Assembly (NCBI GenBank): GCA_024684175.1
Contig: JAIKXJ010000051.1
Coordinates: 1-35,961, forward strand
Reading direction: 5' to 3'
DNA from: Erysipelotrichaceae bacterium
GTDB lineage: Bacteria; Bacillota_I; Bacilli_A; Erysipelotrichales; Erysipelotrichaceae
Length of the DNA stretch: 35,961 nucleotides
This document shows, in pieces, positions 1 through 6,910 of the stretch. Every line of letters begins with the position of its first letter. Position 1 is the stretch's first letter. A program made the translations under genes and the position numbers. Under the pieces are notes generated by a model. The model ran no database searches, was not told the origin of the DNA, and saw only the letters and a list, made by a program, of their open reading frames with translations.

Positions 1-228
1 AACTGTCTGTATCGGCTGATTTGTTGCCTTTTGTTCTTGAAGGTCAGCTTTAAGCTGTTCTCTCAGTTTGACTGCATCCCTTGCGATTGAACACTTATCG
101 GTATAGTAATCTTTGCCGGCAAACTTAACTCGTCCGCGATAGTAGACTTCGCCATTTATAGCGCACTTCTGAACACCTGTATATTTTGTTCTTTCAGCCT
201 TGACTTTATTATCTTTTAACTTCTTCAT
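1..228 (-). CDS. Integrase-like or AP2-domain protein, N-terminal fragment cut by the window edge
   Basis: An open frame runs from an ATG at 228 to the left edge without a stop (76 codons seen). An in-frame TAA lies four codons upstream of this ATG, so it is the first possible start. Residues about 15-60 (YTGVQK, then GEVYYRGRVKFAGKDYY, then ARDAVKLREQL) have the three-strand-plus-helix look of an AP2-like DNA-binding fold, which forms the arm-binding domain of many Gram-positive tyrosine recombinases and also occurs in homing endonucleases. It reads away from the 3' end of tRNA-Arg(TCT), the usual arrangement for an integrase at an element boundary. The catalytic domain is outside the window, so calling it an integrase is inference. 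The ribosome site is weak. Confidence 0.55.
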   Translation of the reverse strand, partial: MKKLKDNKVKAERTKYTGVQKCAINGEVYYRGRVKFAGKDYYTDKCSIARDAVKLREQLKADLQEQKATNQPIQTV

Positions 229-301
229 AAGGCCATCTTACAACATCAAAAAGTGTGAAGCAAGTGTGAAGTAATTAACTAAAAAACCCATAAGATTTAA
301 A

Positions 302-325
302 AAAACGCCCTATTCAAGGCGTTTT
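302..325 (-). terminator. Intrinsic terminator after tRNA-Arg(TCT)
   Basis: An 8-bp stem (AAAACGCC at 302-309 with GGCGTTTT at 318-325) and an 8-nt loop are followed, on the minus strand, by a run of T (complement of 299-305). It lies 10 bp past the CCA end of the tRNA and separates it from the integrase-like gene. Confidence 0.8.
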
Positions 326-335
326 ATCAACTTAG

Positions 336-412
336 TGGCGTCCATGGAGAGACTCGAACTCCCGACCGTCCGCTTAGAAGGCGGATGCTCTATCCAACTG
401 AGCTACATGGAC
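336..412 (-). tRNA. tRNA-Arg (anticodon TCT)
   Basis: A full cloverleaf is visible. The acceptor stem pairs GTCCATG with CATGGAC, the anticodon loop is CTTCTAA, giving anticodon TCT (AGA codon), and the T arm carries GTTCGAG. The discriminator is G at 339, and CCA is encoded at 336-338. The 3' end faces the integrase-like gene, making it a candidate attachment site. Confidence 0.95.
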
Positions 413-420
413 ACAAAAGT

Positions 421-449
421 ATCCTAACATTTTTGATATGTGATTTCAA
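421..449 (-). promoter_or_regulatory. Promoter of tRNA-Arg(TCT)
   Basis: TTGAAA (-35, 444-449) and TAGGAT (-10, 421-426) are separated by exactly 17 bp. The expected start lies just upstream of the tRNA 5' end at 412. Confidence 0.75.
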
Positions 450-467
450 TAAAACAAAGTCATCGAT

Positions 468-496
468 TTGAAAATAAATCCTTTTAGTGTTACATT
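468..496 (+). promoter_or_regulatory. Promoter of tRNA-Arg(ACG)
   Basis: TTGAAA (468-473) and TACATT (491-496) are 17 bp apart. The start would fall near 503, just before the mature tRNA 5' end at 508. It is back to back with the promoter of the other tRNA-Arg. Confidence 0.7.
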
Positions 497-507
497 AAAT
501 AAGCGAT

Positions 508-584
508 GTGCCTGTAGCTCAACTGGATAGAGTGTTTGGCTACGAACCAAAAGGTTGCGAGTTCAAGTCTTGCCAGGCACGCCA
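508..584 (+). tRNA. tRNA-Arg (anticodon ACG)
   Basis: The acceptor stem pairs GTGCCTG with CAGGCAC. The anticodon stem TTTGG/CCAAA carries the loop CTACGAA, giving anticodon ACG, which is read as ICG after A34 deamination. The T arm has GTTCAAG. The discriminator is G581 and CCA is encoded at 582-584. Confidence 0.95.
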
Positions 585-594
585 CTAAGAAAAG

Positions 595-616
595 AAAACC
601 GCAGAAATGCGGTTTT
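595..616. terminator. Bidirectional intrinsic terminator between tRNA-Arg(ACG) and bcp
   Basis: A perfect 9-bp stem (AAAACCGCA with TGCGGTTTT) closes a GAAA tetraloop. T-runs occur on both sides. It directly abuts the bcp stop codon at 618-620 and so ends both converging units. Confidence 0.85.
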
Positions 617-617
617 T

Positions 618-1070
618 TCAGATCTCTTTGAGCATCTGATCGGGGTTTCCGGATGCTTTGACATTACCGAAGGCTTTGGCGATCCTCCCCTTTTCATCGA
701 TCAGATATGTCGAACGGACGACGCCCATATATTTTCTTCCATACATGGATTTCTCCTTCAGGACATCGTAAGCCTGGATGACTTCCTGCTTCGTATCGGA
801 AAGGATAGTGAACGGAAGACCGAACTTCTCTTCGAACTTTTTATGAGAAGATACGGTATCCTTGCTGACACCTAAGATTACGGCATCTTTTTCACGGAAC
901 TGCGGATAAAGCTCTGCAAAGCGGCAGGCTTGCTTGCTGCAGCCGGAGGTCATGTCTTTCGGATAGAAATACAAGATGACCTTCTTGCCTTCATAGTCTT
1001 TCAGGGAATGCATCTGACCGTTCTGATCCGGCAAAGTGAACGCCGGAGCTTTCGTACCAACTTCTAACAT
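618..1070 (-). CDS. bcp: Thioredoxin-dependent thiol peroxidase (Bcp/PrxQ peroxiredoxin)
   Basis: The 150-residue cytosolic peroxiredoxin of the Bcp/PrxQ group reduces hydrogen peroxide and organic hydroperoxides using thioredoxin. The active-site stretch YPKDMTSGCSKQAC places the peroxidatic cysteine at C44, in the T-x-x-C context of the family. C49 is five residues on, the resolving position of the two-cysteine PrxQ type. The N-terminal GTKAPAFTLPDQNG and the later FTILSD and GVVRSTYLID segments are also typical, and the length matches the family. The ATG at 1070 has a strong ribosome site (AGGAGGAAAG). It lies 8 bp downstream of the repeat membrane protein and is the last gene of the 5152-618 operon. 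Confidence 0.95.
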   Translation of the reverse strand: MLEVGTKAPAFTLPDQNGQMHSLKDYEGKKVILYFYPKDMTSGCSKQACRFAELYPQFREKDAVILGVSKDTVSSHKKFEEKFGLPFTILSDTKQEVIQAYDVLKEKSMYGRKYMGVVRSTYLIDEKGRIAKAFGNVKASGNPDQMLKEI

Positions 1071-1078
1071 CTTTCCTC

Positions 1079-1483
1079 CTATCTTCCGAACAAGGAAACG
1101 ATGGAATCGAGCTGATTGACCAGATTTTTCAGTTTATCGATCGTGCCGTCGTTGAGCTTTTCGACAACAGTCTTGAACTGATCGATCGAGCCGTCATTGA
1201 ACTGCCCCATCACCGCTTTGAACTCATCGATGGAACCGTCATTCAAAGAGTTGAAGACTTCTTCGACCTGCTTGCTGTTGGCCTCGAGATCGGTCATCAG
1301 GACATTTGCCCGATCGATCAGATCCGTGACGACCGGAACATATCTTCTCGCCTGTACATAGGTGAATACCGAGATAAAGACCACCAAAAGCAAGATCGCC
1401 CACTGGATGATATCGTTGCGGCGTTTTTCTTCGACCAGTTCTCTCAACAATTCATGATCGGACATTTCATCAATCTTTTTCAT
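1079..1483 (-). CDS. Small single-pass membrane protein with three 15-residue repeats
   Basis: I do not recognise a family. I choose the ATG at 1483 (134 residues) because GGTAGGAAAGGAAC sits just before it. The longer frame from 1516 would overlap the upstream gene and lacks such a site. A charged, probably helical start (about residues 1-22) is followed by one hydrophobic segment, IIQWAILLLVVFISVFTYV (about 24-42). The rest is likely extracytoplasmic or a coiled-coil tail. Near the C terminus come three copies of a 15-residue unit: LNDGSIDEFKAVMGQ, FNDGSIDQFKTVVEK and LNDGTIDKLKNLVNQ. The heptad-like hydrophobic spacing suggests helices broken by NDG turns. It lies 11 bp after the glycosidase gene in the same operon. 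Its function is unknown; a spacer or assembly protein is only a guess. Confidence 0.8.
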   Translation of the reverse strand: MKKIDEMSDHELLRELVEEKRRNDIIQWAILLLVVFISVFTYVQARRYVPVVTDLIDRANVLMTDLEANSKQVEEVFNSLNDGSIDEFKAVMGQFNDGSIDQFKTVVEKLNDGTIDKLKNLVNQLDSIVSLFGR

Positions 1484-1494
1484 AAGTTCCTTTC

Positions 1495-3051
1495 CTACCG
1501 AAAGCTCTTCACCCAATTGAGCAGAGAATCCCGATATACATTTTCCATGACATCTTTGATCATACGGTCGTTCAGCGGACCGTTCGCTTTCATTTTCGCC
1601 AGGATCGCTGACTGCAGCTCTTTGATGCTCATCTCTTCAAAAGGCTTTTCAATGATCCGTATGTCCGGGATGGTTTCTTTTTTCTCTTCGATCCAGATCT
1701 TCGGTCTTTCCAGCGGTCCGTAGCTGCACCGTTCTTCGCCTTGCGGCAAAAGGATCATCGCATCATGTCCTTCCACCGAAATAGTCAACCGATCATCATT
1801 TGACAAGAACGTCTTACCGTTCAAAGCATCGATATAAGAGCCTTTTCTATCTAATTGAAATGATATCACCTTATCCGAATTGTTGGAAATGATGATGACG
1901 TCGCCCCGCCGGAAACCATAGACTTCCGTGCTCAGATATAACTGCTCATAATCGCCGTAGACCAGTGCCTTTTCACTGCTTCTTATCTGAGCCAGCCGTT
2001 TCAGCAGTTTTGGATAAAACTTTTCTTTCTTTTTCATTTCTTCTAGATCCAGACACGGACGCAGAGAATCATCGGAATATCTCTCTTTTTTGCCTTCGAC
2101 AGCGAATTCCGAACCGTAGTAGATCGAAGGGATCCCCGGCAAAGTATAAAGCAGGACGAAGATCGGATACAGATTTCTCCGGTCGCTTACTTTGGAAGCG
2201 ATCCTTTCCACATCGTGGTTGTCGACGAACTGATAGAGATGATGGGCATCCGAGCCGCACATCTCAAAGTCTCTTCTCACCGTATGTGCCAGTTCAAAAT
2301 AGTTATGGTCGTTGTGGGAAGAATAGAAAGCCTTATGCATGGCGTAGCTGGTCACGGAATGAAGCATGGAACTATTGACCCAGTTGTTGTATTGGCCGTG
2401 GATGACCTCGCCGACCAGGAAGAAGTCCTCCTTCATGCGTCCGGTCTCATAACGCAGCCGTTTCATGAAGTCGAAGTTTAACACATCGGCAGCATCGAGC
2501 CGGATCCCGTCGATATCGAACTCTTCGATCCAGAAGCGGACCGTATCGATGTGATAGTCGACGACTTCCCGATCATACAGGTTTAGTTTTGCCAGCAAGT
2601 CGTAACCGCCCCAGGTATCATAGGAAAAACCGTCACCGTAAGAATTGTTTCCCCACAGGTTCACATTCTGATACCAGTTCAAATATTTACTGTTTTCCCT
2701 GTTTTCCCTGATATCCTTGAACGCAAAGAAATCTCTGCCGGTATGATTGAAGACACCATCAAAGATGACTTTGATCCCTCTTTCATGACAATAGTTCACA
2801 AAAGCTTTCAGATCCTCATTGCTGCCAAGCCTGGAATCCAGCTTACGATAATCGGTCGTCTCATAGCCATGCCCGACTGATTCGAAAAGCGGACCGATAT
2901 ACAACGCATTGAAACCAAGCTCACGTATATGATCGATCCAGGGCAGAAGTTGATTAAGCCTGCGTTCGTTTAGTATGTAATCGTTTTGTTTCGGTGCTCC
3001 GCTGAGCCCCAATGGATAGATATGATAAAATATCGCCTCTTCATACCACAT
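1495..3051 (-). CDS. GH13 alpha-amylase family glycosidase
   Basis: This 518-residue TIM-barrel enzyme carries all four GH13 signature regions: DGVFNH (about 98-103), GIRLDAAD with nucleophile D186, FFLVGEVIHG with acid/base E215, and FVDNHD with D280. It has no signal peptide, so it probably acts in the cytoplasm on short alpha-glucans such as maltodextrins or branched oligosaccharides. The exact specificity cannot be read from the sequence. After the usual beta domain (about 400-440) comes an extra helical tail of roughly 75 residues (PKIWIEEKK to VKSFR) that I do not recognise. It is transcribed with the methyltransferase 14 bp upstream and the repeat membrane protein downstream. The ribosome site (AGAGGT) is weak and about 10 bp from the ATG. 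Confidence 0.9.
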   Translation of the reverse strand: MWYEEAIFYHIYPLGLSGAPKQNDYILNERRLNQLLPWIDHIRELGFNALYIGPLFESVGHGYETTDYRKLDSRLGSNEDLKAFVNYCHERGIKVIFDGVFNHTGRDFFAFKDIRENRENSKYLNWYQNVNLWGNNSYGDGFSYDTWGGYDLLAKLNLYDREVVDYHIDTVRFWIEEFDIDGIRLDAADVLNFDFMKRLRYETGRMKEDFFLVGEVIHGQYNNWVNSSMLHSVTSYAMHKAFYSSHNDHNYFELAHTVRRDFEMCGSDAHHLYQFVDNHDVERIASKVSDRRNLYPIFVLLYTLPGIPSIYYGSEFAVEGKKERYSDDSLRPCLDLEEMKKKEKFYPKLLKRLAQIRSSEKALVYGDYEQLYLSTEVYGFRRGDVIIISNNSDKVISFQLDRKGSYIDALNGKTFLSNDDRLTISVEGHDAMILLPQGEERCSYGPLERPKIWIEEKKETIPDIRIIEKPFEEMSIKELQSAILAKMKANGPLNDRMIKDVMENVYRDSLLNWVKSFR

Positions 3052-3065
3052 AAAGATATATACCT

Positions 3066-3818
3066 CTATTTCTTGAGCGATAAGATCGCCAGCATCGTCG
3101 GGATCTTCAGTTCATGAAGCCTCCCTTCGCCGTTCGTGTCTTCGTAAAGATCAACTAAAGTGAATCCGGCATGCAGCTGTCCGCTGATCTGTTCTTCCAG
3201 TGTATGCGAAAACTGGTAGCCGGAATCCGACTCAAGAAGCTGTTTCTCCTGTTCTTTGTCATTCAAAGGATCGAACGGCAGATGATTGATGATCCTCTCT
3301 TCTTTTTCATCGACGATGTAGTTGATATAATGATCCGTCCCCGAAAGAAGTTTTCCGCCGTGTTTTAAGACGCGGTAACACTCTTTCCATACGGGAAGGA
3401 CGTCTTGGATATAGCAGTTGGAAACCGGATGAATGATCAGATCGAAGCTTTCATCGGCAAAAGGAAAAGCCTTGCTCATATCGGCTTTGACGATATCGAT
3501 GGCATAGCCCTCCCGTTTTGCGACCAGTTCTTCGTTTGCGAGCTGAGAATCCGAAAGATCGAGGACAGTGCATTTCGCTCCCAAAGCCGTTAAGATCGGC
3601 ATCTGCTGTCCGCCGCCCGCTGCCAGACCGAGCACCTTTTTGCCTTTGACATCGCCCAGCCATTCTTTGGGAACGGGCTTTGTCGGCGTCAGATAGATCG
3701 CATAATCTCCCTGAAGTGCTTTTTCGTATTCCTCATGACTGACCGGGATCCCCCATTTCCAGCCCTCTTGGTTCCAGCGGTCGAACATTTCCGCATTGTG
3801 TTCCTGGTATCTCTTCAT
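3066..3818 (-). CDS. Class I SAM-dependent methyltransferase
   Basis: This 250-residue protein has a Rossmann-type methyltransferase core. Motif I, KVLGLAAGGGQQ (about 61-72), binds S-adenosylmethionine. The acidic residue after beta-2 is in CTVLDLSDSQ. KADMSKAFPFADESFDLIIHP corresponds to the usual motif II-III region, and YRVLKHGGKLL to the post-motif segment of the Methyltransf_11 type. The N-terminal MFDRWNQEGWKWGIPVSHEEY resembles a group of uncharacterised Firmicute methyltransferases. The substrate is unknown. Its start overlaps the end of the MATE transporter gene by 4 bp (ATGA), so translation is likely coupled, which raises the possibility that it modifies something the transporter handles. 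That link is inference only. Confidence 0.88.
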   Translation of the reverse strand: MKRYQEHNAEMFDRWNQEGWKWGIPVSHEEYEKALQGDYAIYLTPTKPVPKEWLGDVKGKKVLGLAAGGGQQMPILTALGAKCTVLDLSDSQLANEELVAKREGYAIDIVKADMSKAFPFADESFDLIIHPVSNCYIQDVLPVWKECYRVLKHGGKLLSGTDHYINYIVDEKEERIINHLPFDPLNDKEQEKQLLESDSGYQFSHTLEEQISGQLHAGFTLVDLYEDTNGEGRLHELKIPTMLAILSLKK

Positions 3819-5152
3819 AGGTCGGATCCTTTCATTTTTGACAGTTCATGCAAGGCGATCGGCACTTCGAATGCCAGCATGGCGCTCCAGCCGATCATCG
3901 AAGCATAGGCAATGCCCCGTATACCGATCCTTTGTGCCAATAAGACCGTGAATAAGGTCCGGATGGAGATCTGCACGGTCGTGCCCAGGATCGTCATCTT
4001 CATCCTGCCCATGCCGCGGAAATAGCCCTGAAAACCGTTGGTCATCGCCGGCCAGATGTAGAAGAAAGCCATGATACTTAGATAATCCGCACCGATGGCG
4101 ATGACATCATTTGCCGCTTCACCGGTGACGAACATCGATACGATCGGTCTTCTTAAAACATATGTCAGCAAAGCGATGAACACGCCGTAACAGGCTTCCA
4201 TCATGATGCCGGTATAGAAACCTTTGGCGATCCGTTCTTTCTTATGCGCACCGTTGTTTTGGGCGATGTAGGTTGAGATCGAGGAAGAGATCCCCTGCTC
4301 GGGGATGCAGGCAAAATCATCGGCCCTGGTCACCGCATGGAAAGCGGCGATCGAAGAGACTCCGAGCATATTGACCTGTGATTGGATCAGCAGTTTGCCG
4401 ATCGGCTGTATCGCCTGCTGCAGAGCAGTCGGCGTGCCATAAGATACGACCTTTTGAAAGATGCTTCGATCGTAATCCCATTCTTCCCGTACAGGCATCA
4501 GCTCCGGCGTTTTGCGGATCATATAGAAGATGGCCAGCGCAGCGGATGCGGCTTGCGCGACGACCGTCGTTGCCGCACTGGTGAAGATACCGTGATGAAA
4601 GATCCCCAGCAGGATCATATCCAGGATCGCATTCAATATCGAGCAGAACGCCAGAAAACGCAGCGGTGTCTTGGAATCCCCGACACTTTTCATGGCTGCA
4701 GCCAATGCATTATAAGTAAAAGTGAACGGTGCACCGATGAAGGTGATCCGCAGATAGGTCTTGGTGATGTCGTAGATATCGGAAGGAACTTCCAGAAAAC
4801 GAAGGATGAGATCGGTAAATACGATACCGGCAGTCATGACGATCGAGGCGATCAGGATACCGGAGCGAAGCGTGACGGCGATGGTTTTGCGCAGTTCCGC
4901 CATCTTCTTTCCGCCGAAATACTCGCTCATCAGGATCCCGGCACCGATACACAGTCCGGAGATGGACAGAATGACCAGATTCATGACCGGCGCAGCGATC
5001 CCTTCCGCCGCCAGAGCATTGCGTCCGATGAAACGCCCGGCAATGATCGAATCGATGGCATTATAGGCAAGCTGCAGCCAGTTTGCCATCAACAAAGGAA
5101 GCGCATAACGCCACATATGGGAAAACGGTGATCCGCTGGTCATGTCCCGCAT
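3815..5152 (-). CDS. MATE family efflux transporter
   Basis: This 445-residue polytopic membrane protein of the MATE family (MatE domain twice) exports cationic drugs or metabolites in exchange for sodium ions or protons. About twelve hydrophobic segments are evident. The N-terminal PLLMANWLQLAYNAIDSIIAGRF and the repeated half with GISSSISTYIAQNNGA are characteristic. The substrate cannot be predicted. A strong ribosome site (AAGGAGG) lies about 8 bp before the ATG at 5152. It is the first gene of the leftward operon ending at bcp and follows a terminator at 5191-5233, so a promoter should lie in the 40 bp between them; I found no clean one. Confidence 0.92.
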   Translation of the reverse strand: MRDMTSGSPFSHMWRYALPLLMANWLQLAYNAIDSIIAGRFIGRNALAAEGIAAPVMNLVILSISGLCIGAGILMSEYFGGKKMAELRKTIAVTLRSGILIASIVMTAGIVFTDLILRFLEVPSDIYDITKTYLRITFIGAPFTFTYNALAAAMKSVGDSKTPLRFLAFCSILNAILDMILLGIFHHGIFTSAATTVVAQAASAALAIFYMIRKTPELMPVREEWDYDRSIFQKVVSYGTPTALQQAIQPIGKLLIQSQVNMLGVSSIAAFHAVTRADDFACIPEQGISSSISTYIAQNNGAHKKERIAKGFYTGIMMEACYGVFIALLTYVLRRPIVSMFVTGEAANDVIAIGADYLSIMAFFYIWPAMTNGFQGYFRGMGRMKMTILGTTVQISIRTLFTVLLAQRIGIRGIAYASMIGWSAMLAFEVPIALHELSKMKGSDL

Positions 5153-5190
5153 GAGACTTCCTCCTTGTCCTGACTATAATATTACAACAA

Positions 5191-5233
5191 AAAGACCGTT
5201 CAGGTACTCACGGAGTCATTCTGTACGGTCTTT
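5191..5233 (-). terminator. Intrinsic terminator after the SPL-type radical SAM gene
   Basis: A 9-bp stem (AAAGACCGT at 5191-5199 with ACGGTCTTT at 5225-5233) has a 25-nt loop. On the minus strand it is followed by TTTGTTG. It lies 20 bp past the stop codon at 5254. Confidence 0.7.
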
Positions 5234-5253
5234 CGGCTATACGATCCTCATCA

Positions 5254-6126
5254 TCAGAACAGACTTATCTGCTGATCGTTTTCGGGAAATTCATTGATGA
5301 AGGCAAAACATTCTTCCGGATCATACAAGATCCCTTTGTCTTTGCAGAAACGGCGAAACAGTTTGGTAAGTTCCTCCGCTCGCGGGCTGGGCAGGAGATA
5401 GGAATTCCCATAGCGTTTCATGTAACGCTGCTTCATTCCGGGAAAATGCCTGTCCAAAGCCGCATAATAATATTCCCGGTCGCCCTCCCGAAGCGTGAGA
5501 CCCATGCCGAAATCGATGATCCCTTTCACCCCGACGCGTGCGCATTCTTCAAGGATCGGCAAGATGTTTTCTTCGCTGTCGTTGATGAACGGCAGGATCG
5601 GCGTGATCCAGACGAGCGTCTCGATCTCCCTTTTGTTCATCTCTTGCAGAACTTCGATCCGCCGTTTTGTGTTGCAGACATTCGGCTCCAGGATCGAACA
5701 CAACTTATCGTCATACGTCGTCAGTGTCATCTGCACGACACATCTTGTCTTGTCATTGATCTCTTGCAGAAGATCGATATCTTGCAAGATACGGTCGGAT
5801 TTGGTCTGTATCGCTGCCCCGAATCCGTAGTTGCGGATAATCTCCAGACAAGCTCTGGTCAGACGCAGCTGTTCTTCGCAGTGCATATACGGATCGGACA
5901 TCGCTCCGGTGGCGATCATAAACCGCTTTCTTTTCGACTTCAGTTCTTTTTCCAGCAGCTGCGCTGCATTGCGCTTCACTTCGATGTCTTCAAACGCATG
6001 ATCAAAATGATAACAGAGGCTCCTGCTGTCACAATAGATACAGCCGTGGCTGCAGCCGCGATAGATGTTCATCCCGTAACGTCCTTCGTTACGGGTCAGC
6101 AGACCTTTGGCATCGACAAAATGCAT
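5254..6126 (-). CDS. SPL-family radical SAM protein
   Basis: This 290-residue radical SAM protein resembles the spore photoproduct lyase-like (Rv2578c-type) family. The cluster motif is YRGCSHGCIYCD, with cysteines C25, C29 and C32 in CxxxCxxC spacing to bind the 4Fe-4S cluster and SAM. Further family segments are MIATGAMSDPYMHCE and AIQTKSDRILQDIDLL. True spore photoproduct lyase repairs a thymine dimer in spore DNA. This protein is shorter than typical SplB and no spore genes are seen nearby, so a different or unknown role is more likely. It starts 1 bp after the end of the GyrI-like gene with no clear ribosome site of its own, suggesting translational coupling. Confidence 0.88.
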   Translation of the reverse strand: MHFVDAKGLLTRNEGRYGMNIYRGCSHGCIYCDSRSLCYHFDHAFEDIEVKRNAAQLLEKELKSKRKRFMIATGAMSDPYMHCEEQLRLTRACLEIIRNYGFGAAIQTKSDRILQDIDLLQEINDKTRCVVQMTLTTYDDKLCSILEPNVCNTKRRIEVLQEMNKREIETLVWITPILPFINDSEENILPILEECARVGVKGIIDFGMGLTLREGDREYYYAALDRHFPGMKQRYMKRYGNSYLLPSPRAEELTKLFRRFCKDKGILYDPEECFAFINEFPENDQQISLF

Positions 6127-6127
6127 C

Positions 6128-6766
6128 TCAGTTCTCTTTCTTTTTGATCGGATGGCGTATGACTGTTTTCAACTTTTCCGGAGCGGTCTTTCGCACGTCA
6201 CTGAGATAGATCTCGTGGTGGAGCCTCTTCTCATTGATGTCGTTTTCGTATCCCTTGCTTGCAATGAATTCATCCATCAGTTCCACTGTTGCCGGCTCAT
6301 CATCATAGGGACCGGTATGCATGCATTGAACGCACAGTCCTTCTTCGATGCTCAGATATCTCGCTTTAGAAAGATCCAGTTTCTTTTTGTCCGCAGCTTC
6401 CTTCACTGCCCAAAGAAAATCCTCTTCGTCCACAAAGTCCGGCAAACGGATCATCGAAATCCAATGAAAATCGGCTTTTCTGCTGTAATCAACATCCTTG
6501 GTTCCCTCTTGTGACCAAAGGCCTTCCAGCGGCGGTACGACAAAATCAAAATAACCGTCGATCTGATGATCGGTCTTCTTGGACATCTTGATGGTATAAG
6601 CGATCGCATATAAGATCCCGATCGCCTTTTTGTAGTCCCCGTCTTCCTCATTGGGATCTCCGCTTCCGGAAACGGCGATATAGTTCATCTTCGGAACATT
6701 GACGATCTCCGGTGCGCCTTTTGGTAGATAAAACTCTTTATATTCTTTTTTGAAATCAAACGCCAT
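6128..6766 (-). CDS. GyrI-like small-molecule-binding protein
   Basis: This 212-residue protein begins MAFDFKKEYKEFYLPKGAPE and contains MNYIAVSGSGDPNEEDGDYKKAIGILYAIAY, typical of the longer GyrI-like (SHS2-type) proteins. Members of this fold bind small hydrophobic molecules, inhibit gyrase, form the ligand domain of drug-sensing regulators, or hydrolyse reactive ligands. No DNA-binding domain is attached here. The family assignment rests on overall pattern, and the biochemical role is unknown. A clear ribosome site (AAGGAG) precedes the ATG at 6766. It is the first gene of a two-gene unit with the radical SAM gene, bounded by terminators at 6850-6869 and 5191-5233. Confidence 0.8.
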   Translation of the reverse strand: MAFDFKKEYKEFYLPKGAPEIVNVPKMNYIAVSGSGDPNEEDGDYKKAIGILYAIAYTIKMSKKTDHQIDGYFDFVVPPLEGLWSQEGTKDVDYSRKADFHWISMIRLPDFVDEEDFLWAVKEAADKKKLDLSKARYLSIEEGLCVQCMHTGPYDDEPATVELMDEFIASKGYENDINEKRLHHEIYLSDVRKTAPEKLKTVIRHPIKKKEN

Positions 6767-6823
6767 AAGTCTGCTCCTTACAATTCATTGTCATTTGCTG
6801 AATGTTTTGTTCTGTCTGTCTTC

Positions 6824-6832
6824 ATCATAACA
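6824..6832 (-). promoter_or_regulatory. Extended -10 promoter of the GyrI-like/radical SAM unit
   Basis: On the minus strand the sequence TGTTATGAT gives a TG-N-TATGAT extended -10. Only a T-rich region stands at the -35 position. It would give a leader of about 50 nt before the ATG at 6766. Confidence 0.4.
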
Positions 6833-6849
6833 GACTGCAAGTGACAAAA

Positions 6850-6869
6850 AAACAGACCGCAGTCTGTTT
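6850..6869 (-). terminator. Intrinsic terminator after the RlmD-type pair
   Basis: An 8-bp stem (AAACAGAC with GTCTGTTT) and a 4-nt loop are followed on the minus strand by seven or more T. It lies 41 bp past the stop codon at 6911. Confidence 0.85.
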
Positions 6870-6910
6870 CAAAGCTTCTCAAGTATCATGTTTTGTTCTA
6901 ATAAGATCCA

